From the IMG/VR virus record IMGVR_UViG_3300010885_003718, positions 1 through 28,841 of that record: a DNA stretch of 28,841 bases; one strand, written 5' to 3'. This document shows, piece by piece, positions 1 to 7,152 of the stretch. The stretch's first letter is position 1; the number at the start of each line of letters is the position of its first letter. The translations under genes were made by a program, and so were the position numbers. The DNA is from a virus. The notes below the pieces were generated by a model. That model saw only the letters and a list, made by a program, of their open reading frames with translations, was not told the DNA's origin and did no database searches.

Positions 1-123
1 TAATTGTAGATGGCTTTATAAATTTACAAATCAATCGTAATATAAAACCAGCATTGGTTGTTGAAGTAGAACTAGCATAATCTTGTGCTGCATTGTCTAA
101 TGACTCTTTTATAGGGTCTGGAA
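1..123. repeat. Terminal direct repeat, left copy (contig overlap)
   Basis: Bases 1-123 are identical to bases 28719-28841. An exact repeat at the two ends of a contig is what an assembler leaves when it walks round a circular or circularly permuted molecule. The small reading frame starting at 142 continues correctly across the join, which supports true circularity. A genuine short terminal redundancy in the virion cannot be excluded from sequence alone. Confidence 0.95.
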
Positions 124-142
124 TTCTATCTAAATCTGCCAT
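1..142 (-). CDS. Small protein downstream of endolysin, 5' part (gene crosses the contig join)
   Basis: The ATG is at 142-140 and the frame stays open to base 1, where the window ends. On the circle it continues from 28718 to a TAA at 28689-28687, giving 57 residues. The protein begins MADLDRIPDP, has a Ser/Thr-rich middle (about residues 24-30) and a basic, partly hydrophobic C-terminal half (about 32-50). It is the last gene of the late block, 7 nt after the endolysin stop, so a role in lysis or virion completion is possible. I do not recognise the family. Confidence 0.7.
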   Translation of the reverse strand, partial: MADLDRIPDPIKESLDNAAQDYASSTSTTNAGFILRLICKFIKPSTI

Positions 143-149
143 TTTTATT

Positions 150-614
150 TTATTTAAAAATTTCATAATACGTTTTATTATTGTCATTTTTTTTGCCTTT
201 TAAAATTTGCTTTCTATTATGTATTTTAGAATAAGAAACGTGTACCCAATCTGGCTCTTTGTCATTTCCAAATTCCCAAATTAGTTGGTCGAAGTCTAAA
301 TTCTTTTTTATGTAATCAAAAATTTCTTTGTTGCTAGGTTTCTTACCGGACATATCAATATCCATAGCTTGACCTCCGCAATGCTGACTAGTAGAACTTC
401 CTCCTACGGCAACATTTAGAGGTATTCCTCTCCATACACTACTTACAGAAATTGGAGTATTAAAATGCTCTCTAATTGGCTCAAATACTTTTTCAGCTAA
501 TATCTTCATATTTTCAATTGCATCTAAATTTGGATTATTGTTTACAATTCCTAATCTATCAGCAGTTGCTGAATGTGTACATTCTTCAAATGAAAGGTGT
601 TTACTTATCTGCAT
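150..614 (-). CDS. Endolysin, M15 family (D,D- or L,D-carboxypeptidase-like)
   Basis: This 154-residue protein has the zinc-peptidase signature of peptidase M15. It shows SxHxxGxAxD as SQHCGGQAMD (His78, Asp85) and a later WVHVS with His125, which supply the three usual zinc ligands. Such enzymes cut peptide cross-links of peptidoglycan and act as phage lysins. There is no signal peptide or membrane segment, so it should need a holin to reach the wall. The start at 614 lies inside the end of the holin-like gene (601-768), an overlap of 14 nt, which fits a lysis cassette. A virion-bound wall hydrolase is possible but less likely in this position. Confidence 0.9.
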   Translation of the reverse strand: MQISKHLSFEECTHSATADRLGIVNNNPNLDAIENMKILAEKVFEPIREHFNTPISVSSVWRGIPLNVAVGGSSTSQHCGGQAMDIDMSGKKPSNKEIFDYIKKNLDFDQLIWEFGNDKEPDWVHVSYSKIHNRKQILKGKKNDNNKTYYEIFK

Positions 615-768
615 TCTCTTTTTTTGTTAAAAGTTTAAATATCATAATGATTGTGTAAATTATTGAAAGCGACAATAAAAAAAGTCTCATTCCATTTTCA
701 ATATTTGTAAAAGATAGTCCAAATGTTGCTCCATTTACCGCCATCACTTTTATGTGTTCTTGAGTCAT
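601..768 (-). CDS. Holin-like small membrane protein (55 aa)
   Basis: The frame encodes 55 residues with one strong hydrophobic stretch at about residues 29-45 (LFLLSLSIIYTIIMIF), flanked by Arg28 on one side and a KLLTKK tail on the other. One or two membrane segments, a charged C-terminus and a position directly before the endolysin are typical of small holins, which make holes in the inner membrane at lysis. Its start overlaps the previous gene as ATGA (768-765). The holin role is inferred from topology and neighbours only; no family signature is visible. Confidence 0.7.
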   Translation of the reverse strand: MTQEHIKVMAVNGATFGLSFTNIENGMRLFLLSLSIIYTIIMIFKLLTKKENADK

Positions 769-908
769 TTTAAATCTTTATTTTTTTGAAAGTCCAACAA
801 TTTTTTAATATTTGAATTCTTTATTTTATATACTTTTTTTATACTTATTTCTAATTGACCAGTTTCTAATTTTAACTCGCTTTGTTTTATATTTTTATTC
901 TCTTTCAT
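765..908 (-). CDS. Small lysine-rich protein before the holin (47 aa)
   Basis: This 47-residue frame starts with ATG at 908 and ends in TGA that overlaps the holin start as ATGA. That tight coupling is the main argument that it is real. The product is very rich in Lys (about one third), has no membrane segment and could form an amphipathic helix (residues about 10-40). Function unknown. A cytosolic regulator of lysis or a scaffold remnant are guesses only. Confidence 0.6.
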   Translation of the reverse strand: MKENKNIKQSELKLETGQLEISIKKVYKIKNSNIKKLLDFQKNKDLK

Positions 909-918
909 AAAAAAATAT

Positions 919-1422
919 TTATAAAACCCAGCTTACTGGATTAGGTTTTCTATCTGGAAACATATCAGCATTTCTATTCTGCCAATATTCCGGAAACATA
1001 CTACTGGCATAAATACCCATATAGTCCACAAATCTTTGAGAATAAAAGTCAGCAAATGTTCTATGCTTTTGAACAAGCAAATCTAACTCTTCTTTTGTTG
1101 TGCTTTCACTATTTTCTGTTTTATGTTTAAAAACTCCACCATTTCTAATTTGATAATTAGCAAAAGGTAAGTAATCAATTAAAGAATAGTGAATTAACAT
1201 TGGTTGTATGTAATCTGTAACTAAATTTAAATAATCACCAGATAAAGTGTTATTTGTTATTTTATTTGTGATAGAATTGTAAAGTTGTGTTCCTAAATAA
1301 TTCTGAACGTGCATTTGCTGTGCTATCTTTATAAAATTTAAAAAAAGGTCAACATCAACATTTCCATTAATGATGGAGTTTTGCTTTAGGTCGTTTGGTG
1401 TGATAAATAATGTCGTTGCCAT
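919..1422 (-). CDS. Head-tail connector-like protein (DUF6712-type)
   Basis: This 167-residue protein begins MATTLFITPNDLKQ, continues with alternating helices and contains QNYLGTQLYN. From memory this pattern matches a family (DUF6712) found next to portal genes in Bacteroidota phages and thought to be a gp6/gp15-like adaptor between portal and tail. It starts 2 nt after the portal stop codon, so both are surely co-translated. It would sit in the neck, below the portal ring. The family assignment is by recall, not by search. Confidence 0.7.
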   Translation of the reverse strand: MATTLFITPNDLKQNSIINGNVDVDLFLNFIKIAQQMHVQNYLGTQLYNSITNKITNNTLSGDYLNLVTDYIQPMLIHYSLIDYLPFANYQIRNGGVFKHKTENSESTTKEELDLLVQKHRTFADFYSQRFVDYMGIYASSMFPEYWQNRNADMFPDRKPNPVSWVL

Positions 1423-1424
1423 AG

Positions 1425-3188
1425 TTAGTTGTTATATTTCCAAAAGTCGTTATACTCGCTAGCTATCTGTGCCACCTCTATTGGATTAGTTGGGAATTCA
1501 AACTCGCCTCTTAAATTAGGCAGAATTCCTTTAATTATTCTTCTGGCCTCATTAACTGATACTTCTTGGTCATTAATTTGCATAAATACTTTACGCATCC
1601 ACCAGTGTTTACAGTTAACACCGCCTTTATAAAGAAACAAATTATAGCTTGATGCTCCTTCAATTCCAAATCCGGGATTGTTTGTTAAATCTTGGTCTAG
1701 GTCTTCATAACGATAAAGTAAATTAGCTGACATCATCTTTTGGCAAAATTCTCTTTCTGGAGATTGACTTCCAACGTACTGGTATCTTACTTTGAATAAT
1801 AAATTGTCTTGTTCGCTATCATCTCCAGCAGTACTTGGAATAACACTAGCTAAACTAATCTTTTTTAGTTGAGAATTTAAATGCTTGTCATTTTCGTTTG
1901 ACGGCCTAATATCAACCAGCATCCAATTATCTTTTTTTTGTTCTCCTTTTAAGTTTGCTAATATTTGTTTTCCTAACTCGGTGTCTAAACTTGGAACATT
2001 AAGTTGTGGATTGATTTGTGTTGGATTTAACGCATTATTATTGTCTAATGGTATATTTGTTGGTTCTTCAAAAGATAATGGCTGTAATGTCTTAAAATAA
2101 AGATTTAATGAAATATTATTAAAAGCCAGTATTTTTTTTAAATATTTAATTATTAAATTTTGAAACGGTCTAATTACTGTATTGTCCATTAAAATAGATG
2201 CAGTCTTTAATTCATCTGCATTATTACCAAATCCAGTAGTATCTTTAATACCTAATAACATTGGAGAGATAACTCGATGCGATACCATAATCTTTCGCAT
2301 AGACTCATCAGATAAAAATTGATATTGATTATGAGCATCAGATAATTGTACTGGCTCTATTGTAGCACCGTAGGTATTGTTATCATTAAAAGATAATATA
2401 AATCTACCGGCATTGGAAGTCCCAGCAAATTTAGCTTGAATGTCTCTTTCAATTTGTTTCTGCTCTGTTTCAGTAGGCCTTCCGTTATTAAAATTAATTA
2501 ACATTGATGGAGCTAGGCCATTAAGCACATTATTTAAATGATAATTTGAAATTTCCTCCTCAAGCTCGCAATACTGTAATCCGCCTTGACTGTCTACTGG
2601 TGAATAGTAATAAAATCCAGTTTTATATGGCTTTATGTAAAGTATCTCTTCAGACTCTTCGCTTGTACCAAATGCCGGAATTGGAAGTGGCTTGTTTTGA
2701 TAATTAACGTCTAACCAATTTTCAGAATAATAATAAAATTCTACATCTCCATCTTCATTACATTTACCACTTCTTAAAGTTTCAACTGGCCAATGATTAC
2801 ATTCTACAATTCTAGTTCTATCAACAGAATAAACGACTTGAATAGCACACTGCCCCATAGCTTTTAAGTCATAGCACAATCTTTCAACTGTATCATCATC
2901 AAATAAAAGCATAGCTTGTGCATAGTCGTCTGGTTTAATTAGTTTATCTGTACTATCTAAACCTTTTCCAAATATCATTTGGCTAATACCATTTACAATA
3001 GCATTATTAGTCGGACTACCATTAATTCTATCTTGTAAGTAACCAAAATAATCATTGTCTTCTCCATAAGCAATCCATTCTTGATTTCTAACTTCGACAA
3101 TTTTTGGAGATGTATAACTAGATAAATTAACAATACTAATTGATGATTTTTTATTTTGTTCTACTTTTAATTCTAGTTTCTTTGTCAT
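1425..3188 (-). CDS. Portal protein with an extra C-terminal head-morphogenesis-like domain
   Basis: This 587-residue protein looks like a phage portal: an N-terminal wing (GEDNDYFGYLQDRINGSPTN at about 42-61), a helical crown region, and FLSDESMRKIMVSHRVISPM at 291-310 like the portal core. Portals form the dodecameric DNA channel at one capsid vertex and dock the terminase. Beyond about residue 420 there is a region not needed for a portal: FKVRYQYVG, FCQKMMSANLLYRYEDLD, YNLFLYKGGVNCKHWW. This resembles the C-terminal part seen in Mu-F/SPP1-gp7-like minor head proteins. The gene follows the 3185-3523 gene through an ATGA overlap. Confidence 0.85.
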   Translation of the reverse strand: MTKKLELKVEQNKKSSISIVNLSSYTSPKIVEVRNQEWIAYGEDNDYFGYLQDRINGSPTNNAIVNGISQMIFGKGLDSTDKLIKPDDYAQAMLLFDDDTVERLCYDLKAMGQCAIQVVYSVDRTRIVECNHWPVETLRSGKCNEDGDVEFYYYSENWLDVNYQNKPLPIPAFGTSEESEEILYIKPYKTGFYYYSPVDSQGGLQYCELEEEISNYHLNNVLNGLAPSMLINFNNGRPTETEQKQIERDIQAKFAGTSNAGRFILSFNDNNTYGATIEPVQLSDAHNQYQFLSDESMRKIMVSHRVISPMLLGIKDTTGFGNNADELKTASILMDNTVIRPFQNLIIKYLKKILAFNNISLNLYFKTLQPLSFEEPTNIPLDNNNALNPTQINPQLNVPSLDTELGKQILANLKGEQKKDNWMLVDIRPSNENDKHLNSQLKKISLASVIPSTAGDDSEQDNLLFKVRYQYVGSQSPEREFCQKMMSANLLYRYEDLDQDLTNNPGFGIEGASSYNLFLYKGGVNCKHWWMRKVFMQINDQEVSVNEARRIIKGILPNLRGEFEFPTNPIEVAQIASEYNDFWKYNN

Positions 3189-3523
3189 ATTGTGATGTAA
3201 CTATTGTTGTTAATGGTTGGTGTAATATACTGTCCATTATTAATTGAAAATGTATCTATATTTTGATTTGTACAAAATATTCTATCTTTATAAATTACAT
3301 TACTATTCATAATAAGTTTATAATTGTAAAAAGTATTATTTAATAAAAAATTTAAAGTTACATTTAAAAATAAAATATCAGAACTATAACTATAAGAATT
3401 AACTGAAACTGTATAAATCTGCTTTGTAGTTTCATTTTCTACAACAATAGATAAACTATCAGATACTAAGATAGTAGCAATTGATTTTAATGTTTGTGAT
3501 GCATTTGTATTTATGATTGTCAT
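3185..3523 (-). CDS. Small virion-type protein before the portal, first gene after a late promoter
   Basis: This 112-residue protein is rich in Asn, Ser, Thr, Ile and Tyr and looks all-beta. It has a RIFCTNQNIDTFSINNGQYI segment near the C-terminus that I recall from small structural proteins of Flavobacterium-like phages. It has no signal peptide or membrane segment. It is the first gene after a terminator and a putative late promoter, and its stop overlaps the portal start (ATGA). A head-decoration or neck role fits the place, but no function can be assigned. Confidence 0.6.
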   Translation of the reverse strand: MTIINTNASQTLKSIATILVSDSLSIVVENETTKQIYTVSVNSYSYSSDILFLNVTLNFLLNNTFYNYKLIMNSNVIYKDRIFCTNQNIDTFSINNGQYITPTINNNSYITI

Positions 3524-3527
3524 ATAA

Positions 3528-3554
3528 GTATAACGATAAAATTAAAAATTTTGC
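3528..3554 (-). promoter_or_regulatory. Putative phage late promoter 1 (GCAAA-N14-CGTTATAC)
   Basis: Read on the minus strand, GCAAA (3554-3550) is followed after 14 nt by CGTTATAC (3535-3528), then 4 nt and the ATG at 3523. The same arrangement stands before three other structural genes. It starts immediately after the terminator at 3555-3592. The -10-like CGTT and the CAAA upstream box resemble ECF sigma promoters. The assignment is by comparison within this genome. Confidence 0.65.
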
Positions 3555-3592
3555 AAAAAAAAGAGTGATAAACTAATACCACTCTTTTTTTT
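3555..3592 (-). terminator. Rho-independent terminator between the tail-tube-like gene and the next unit
   Basis: A perfect stem of AAAAAAAAGAGTG (3555-3567) and CACTCTTTTTTTT (3580-3592) closes a 12-nt loop. With A and T runs on both sides it could work in both directions, but all genes here read on the minus strand. It follows the stop of the gene at 3612-4151 and is directly followed by a promoter-like motif. Confidence 0.8.
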
Positions 3593-3611
3593 TCTTTGCA
3601 AAGACTTAAAT

Positions 3612-4151
3612 CTATGCTGGAGTAATTTGTGTTGGTGTACCACCTCCAGCAATTTTACTAGTTACTAATGATGCAGTTACAAATTGTGCCATTAATGGCT
3701 CTTGTCCAGAGATTGTTAATGAGTAACCATTCATATCTCCCAACGCCACTCCGCTAGAAATTGTCCCAGTAGTATTAGTTCCTCTTGTCATTCCTACTGC
3801 TAAATAATTACCATTATTATCTTGAACAAATACGTGAGGTCTATTTGTAATTACTTTTTGTAATTCTAATTGTGTTAAAGGGTCTAATTTTGTTAAAACC
3901 AAAGTTAATACTTGGTCATAAAAAGTAGTACCGTTATTTTCATCAGAATTAATTGTTTGCTCTAACCCGGATGCACTCTTTACATCATATTGATATAAAG
4001 TATAACCAGTGTTTGCAAATGCAGTTACATATCCAGTTGCTCCTATTGTTGCAGTTCCTAAAGTTCCATATTCTGCAAGGTAAATTGCTTTTATACCACC
4101 TACGGCATCTTTACAAGCTAATTTACGTCCAGTTGTTAATGTACAAGCCAT
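3612..4151 (-). CDS. Structural protein, tail-tube/major-tail-like (Bacteroidota phage family)
   Basis: This 179-residue protein starts MACTLTTGRKLACKDAVGGI, a beginning I recall from a widespread Bacteroidota-phage virion protein. Its later segments (GLEQTINSDENNGTTFYDQ, NRPHVFVQDNNGNYLAVGM, SGVALGDMNGYSLTISGQEP) are beta-rich and end in a Gly that would suit a ring-forming tube or head-completion protein. It lies directly after the major capsid gene, separated by a terminator-like hairpin. Tail tube is my best guess; a second major head protein is the alternative. Confidence 0.55.
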   Translation of the reverse strand: MACTLTTGRKLACKDAVGGIKAIYLAEYGTLGTATIGATGYVTAFANTGYTLYQYDVKSASGLEQTINSDENNGTTFYDQVLTLVLTKLDPLTQLELQKVITNRPHVFVQDNNGNYLAVGMTRGTNTTGTISSGVALGDMNGYSLTISGQEPLMAQFVTASLVTSKIAGGGTPTQITPA

Positions 4152-4178
4152 ATTGTTATTTTTTAAAAATTAATAGTT

Positions 4179-4201
4179 AAAAAGGGTGTTTCCACCCCTT
4201 T
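4179..4201 (-). terminator. Short GAAA-loop terminator just after the major capsid gene
   Basis: On the minus strand AAAGGGGTG, loop GAAA and CACCCTTT form a GC-rich stem with one bulged base, followed by five T. It begins only 3 nt after the capsid stop codon. This could release or protect the capsid mRNA and lower expression of the next gene, a common way to set a high capsid-to-tail ratio. Confidence 0.65.
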
Positions 4202-4204
4202 AAA

Positions 4205-5158
4205 TTACAATGAAGAATATACTACTGAATCTGAACCAAAACCTACTTGAAGTCCTTGAGTCCATCTCATAATAAATCTCACATTTTTAGAACCGTCAAT
4301 ATCAGCCATATCTATCAATTTTACTAAATTGTAGTCGTCTAATAAACCAGTACCGAAGTAAAGATTTTCAGTTGTAGTCAATACCATAGCATTTCCACTA
4401 TCTACAAAGTTCAAACCATTAGCTACAAATACTGGAACTCCATCAAAACTCAATGCACCACCAGCAGTGTACCATTGTGTTCCTTGTGCGTTTAAACCAT
4501 TTGCTCCAATGTTTGTAGCATAACCTCCTAAAGCAGCTACGTATGCTTTTGCAATTTTTTGTGAAACATATAATTTCAATCCCTCTGTGCCATAAATACC
4601 TTGTGGACAAACTGAAATAACTGACCTCATTTGTGCAATTACATTAGTAGCATCGATAGTAGTTGATGTAACTTTTACTGCTGGATTCAAAGTATCATTT
4701 ACCAATAAATAAGGTAAACCATTTGTAGCATTCCAAATAAAAGTTTCAGTCGCTAATGCAACATCTTTTAAAATTTTACCAATAAAGAAGTCAGAAAATG
4801 AAGCTGGAATTACATCGAATGCAGAATATCCCATTTTTGCTGCATCCCAATCGCTCACAAATGGAGTCTTACAAAGTTGCAAGTTCACTTGCTTTTCTGC
4901 AACTGTTAAAACTTTTTCATTCAAGTTTACTACTCCACTATCGTCAAAATCACAAGTTGCATCTTGAATAATGTTACTAGAAGTTAATGTTTTTACTACT
5001 TCTTTATACTTAATATTTGGCCTTACTGTAATACCATTGTTAGCAATAGTATTTGCAGATAAAATTGCGGCTGCAATATAATCTCCAGCAAATTCTCCAG
5101 CATAACTAGTGCTGATGTTGTTTACTGTACTTAATTTTGTGTTTCTTAAATTTCTCAT
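4205..5158 (-). CDS. Major capsid protein
   Basis: This 317-residue protein has the order and wording of Bacteroidota-phage capsid proteins: YAGEFAGDYIAAAILSANTI (about 19-38), then RPNIKYKEVVKTL, a middle with WDAAKMGYSAFDVIPASFSD, and a C-terminal RFIMRWTQGLQVGF near the end. It should build the icosahedral shell with an HK97-like fold, assembling on the scaffold encoded upstream. Its 5' neighbours are small beta-rich proteins and a likely scaffold, and the protease lies further up. The gene is followed closely by its own terminator. The call rests on recalled similarity and gene order. Confidence 0.8.
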   Translation of the reverse strand: MRNLRNTKLSTVNNISTSYAGEFAGDYIAAAILSANTIANNGITVRPNIKYKEVVKTLTSSNIIQDATCDFDDSGVVNLNEKVLTVAEKQVNLQLCKTPFVSDWDAAKMGYSAFDVIPASFSDFFIGKILKDVALATETFIWNATNGLPYLLVNDTLNPAVKVTSTTIDATNVIAQMRSVISVCPQGIYGTEGLKLYVSQKIAKAYVAALGGYATNIGANGLNAQGTQWYTAGGALSFDGVPVFVANGLNFVDSGNAMVLTTTENLYFGTGLLDDYNLVKLIDMADIDGSKNVRFIMRWTQGLQVGFGSDSVVYSSL

Positions 5159-5188
5159 TTTAATTTATATTTTTTTTTCGTTAATTGA

Positions 5189-5614
5189 TTATGATTCCGA
5201 TACCCACACTCCTTGTCCAGCAGTAATATACCACGCACCCACTGCGATAGCTTTAATGGTAACAAAATCTCCTTTTTTAGAAGTTGCTTTTGTATTTATC
5301 CATTTTTTTGCTACTGTTCCACTTGCTCTGTTCATAGATGCAGTTGAACCAGTTACAAAAGGAAAGCAACCGAAAAATGCATCTGTTGAAGCTGGTGCTA
5401 ATGTGATAATATTGTTTGCATCTGCTCCAGTATTACGGAATGTAAATTCCATACCTAAATTGTCAGCTGAAATAGTTGGTAAAGTGATTGTTAATGCGTC
5501 AGTAGCAATAGAATAGTCTTTTGTGCTATTACCTTCTGAAATAGAAACTGATGTTGTTAATACGTTAGTAGCTCTTCTCTCACGAACTACTTGATTTGAA
5601 ATTGAATTTGCCAT
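5189..5614 (-). CDS. Beta-rich virion protein before the capsid gene (decoration-like)
   Basis: This 141-residue protein is rich in Ala, Thr, Ser and Gly, has the beginning MANSISNQVVRERRATNVL and an Ala/Gly/Thr-rich C-terminal half ending QGVWVSES. The segment LGMEFTFRNTGADANNIITL resembles beta modules seen in phage spike and capsid-decoration proteins. It lies 30 nt upstream of the major capsid start in the same unit, and needs many copies if it decorates the shell. No definite family is recognised. Confidence 0.6.
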   Translation of the reverse strand: MANSISNQVVRERRATNVLTTSVSISEGNSTKDYSIATDALTITLPTISADNLGMEFTFRNTGADANNIITLAPASTDAFFGCFPFVTGSTASMNRASGTVAKKWINTKATSKKGDFVTIKAIAVGAWYITAGQGVWVSES

Positions 5615-5642
5615 TTTTATTATTTATTTTTTTGATTAATTA

Positions 5643-6020
5643 TTATACGACTTTAGCGTAAATTGTTACCGATACTAAATAGCTTGGTGTTGTTCCACTT
5701 AATAAATATGTAGTATCAGTTGAATTTGCTAAAGCTAAATTTGTTGTTAAATTTGTTATTACTGCGTATGCCGTTACCGTTTTTGATGCTACTGTAAAAT
5801 CTGCACTCAATAATGTACTAACTGCACTATTTGTAGCAGTAACAATAGCAGTCATTGTAGCAGATGCAGTAGATGTAGCAGTTCCAGAAAATGTTAATGT
5901 AATTACTTTTGAATTTTGGTAATTATAATCTGAAACTGGAGTTACTGTTGGTGCAGTATAACCACTAGGCAACCTATCAATAGGTAGTCCGTTTTGTGTG
6001 CCATTTAAAGTTAGTGCCAT
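5643..6020 (-). CDS. Ala/Thr/Ser-rich small structural protein
   Basis: This 125-residue protein is made almost entirely of Thr, Ala, Ser, Val and Leu, with few charges and repeated beta-like stretches (SGTATSTASATMTAIV). It starts MALTLNGTQNGLPIDRLPSGY, a beginning suggestive of a virion subunit. It lies between the likely scaffold and the decoration-like gene, 3 nt after the scaffold stop. It is probably part of the capsid or its surface, but the exact role is unknown. Confidence 0.6.
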   Translation of the reverse strand: MALTLNGTQNGLPIDRLPSGYTAPTVTPVSDYNYQNSKVITLTFSGTATSTASATMTAIVTATNSAVSTLLSADFTVASKTVTAYAVITNLTTNLALANSTDTTYLLSGTTPSYLVSVTIYAKVV

Positions 6021-6023
6021 TTT

Positions 6024-6566
6024 TTAGTTATTAATGTTAGCTAATCTTGCAAAAATCAAAGATTGTGGATCGTGTTTAGCAGATTTTAATTCTACTTTTT
6101 GTTCAGTTGGTTTATGTGTCAAAGGTTTTCTAGCTTTTTGAGTTGAAAGTGTTTCTTTCATTGCTACTTGGCCACCACTTAAAGCATCAATTTTAGCTTG
6201 TAAATCATCTAACTTTGGTTGTATAGCATCTACAACTGCTGTTAAAATTTCTTCTAGTGTAGCTGGAACTTCTGCCATTTCAACCTCTTTATTTTTACCA
6301 GCTTCAACTTGTGCTTGTGGTGTATTTGGCATTGCTATTTCTCCAATTACTCCAATTTCGTAAACCTCGATAACCATTCCATCTGCCATAACATATTCTC
6401 CAATTTCTAATGGATTTTTGTTTTCTCCATCAATAGAAAAGATTGGACTTCCAACTGTAAACGCATCAGCTTCTACCACTGTTCCGTTTTCTAAAGTCAT
6501 TTGTTCTAACTTTACTTTTCTATTTAGTAAAGCATTAATTCTGCTTAAAATTTCTGTGTTTTTCAT
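6024..6566 (-). CDS. Putative capsid scaffold or assembly protein
   Basis: This 180-residue protein has an N-terminal beta domain (LENGTVVEADAFTVGSPIFS, then YVMADGMVIEVYEIGVIGEI at about 58-77), a helical acidic middle (about 85-135, with DAIQPKLDDLQAKIDALSGG) and a basic tail. Scaffolds of this length often combine a coiled-coil centre with a basic end that grips the capsid protein. Its place between the protease and the capsid gene supports the idea. It lies 10 nt after the 6577-6972 gene. The function is inferred, not shown by a motif. Confidence 0.55.
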   Translation of the reverse strand: MKNTEILSRINALLNRKVKLEQMTLENGTVVEADAFTVGSPIFSIDGENKNPLEIGEYVMADGMVIEVYEIGVIGEIAMPNTPQAQVEAGKNKEVEMAEVPATLEEILTAVVDAIQPKLDDLQAKIDALSGGQVAMKETLSTQKARKPLTHKPTEQKVELKSAKHDPQSLIFARLANINN

Positions 6567-6576
6567 TGTTGTTTAT

Positions 6577-6972
6577 TTATATTCTTGTTAATGTATTATA
6601 AAAATCAACTGCTGAAGTATTAACATCTTTAAAATTACTTGATAAGTCTGGTAATGAATTATCATAATTAATTCCTAAACTATCTAATTCATTTGCAGTC
6701 TGTAAATATTTATTTTCATAATCACTATATTTACTAGATGCATCTTGAATTATAGTAATTAAATCACTAGCTAAAATTGCTACTTGATTTATAATATCAG
6801 ATACATCTCTATCATAAGTATCAATTACTAATGCAGTCTGTTGTGAAATATCTACTAATGTACCTTGAACTTCTTTAATAGCATCTTCGATAGCACCTAG
6901 ATTTTCTTTTCTTGCTTCTCTTACTTGTTTAATTTTGTTTAGCATTGCTAAAACCTTTGCTTGTGTTTCCAT
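6577..6972 (-). CDS. Helical coiled-coil protein, first gene of a late unit
   Basis: This 131-residue protein is nearly all helical. It has a basic start (MLNKIKQVREARKENLGAIE at about 10-29), then heptad-like Ile/Leu spacing to about 100 and an acidic C-terminus. It has no cysteine, membrane segment or known motif. A putative late promoter stands exactly 4 nt before its ATG. Scaffold accessory, head-fibre stem or chaperone are all possible; none is favoured by the sequence. Confidence 0.6.
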   Translation of the reverse strand: METQAKVLAMLNKIKQVREARKENLGAIEDAIKEVQGTLVDISQQTALVIDTYDRDVSDIINQVAILASDLITIIQDASSKYSDYENKYLQTANELDSLGINYDNSLPDLSSNFKDVNTSAVDFYNTLTRI

Positions 6973-6976
6973 AATT

Positions 6977-7003
6977 GTATAACGATTTAATTAATTTTTT
7001 TGC
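6977..7003 (-). promoter_or_regulatory. Putative phage late promoter 2 (GCAAA-N14-CGTTATAC)
   Basis: On the minus strand GCAAA (7003-6999), 14 nt, then CGTTATAC (6984-6977) lies 4 nt upstream of the ATG at 6972. Both boxes and the spacing are identical to the copy at 3528-3554. No terminator is visible just before it, so readthrough from upstream genes is likely as well. Confidence 0.65.
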
Positions 7004-7007
7004 ATTT

Positions 7008-7151
7008 TTAGTTGTAAAATTCTTTTGTTTCAAAATTATAAAAGTTTCCAGTTGGTTCTCCTTCTATTAAAATTTCATTTTCTGTAATTTCAACTTCTCC
7101 AAAAAATGATTTTAAAACTTGTCCCGTATTTTTATCTATTACTGTTTTCAT
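7008..7151 (-). CDS. Small acidic protein (47 aa)
   Basis: The frame begins with ATG at 7151, one base after the stop of the fibre-like gene, and ends with TAA at 7010-7008. The protein is short and acidic, with alternating hydrophobic residues (EVEITENEILIEGEPTGNFY), suggesting a small beta fold. The tight spacing and normal composition support a real gene. Function unknown; it ends just before late promoter 2. Confidence 0.6.
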   Translation of the reverse strand: MKTVIDKNTGQVLKSFFGEVEITENEILIEGEPTGNFYNFETKEFYN

Positions 7152-7152
7152 A

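Noticed and set aside
5109-5516. Plus-strand frame opposite the decoration-like protein (135 residues)
   Set aside because: It is antisense to two well-supported structural genes and starts inside the capsid gene; all real genes lie on the minus strand.
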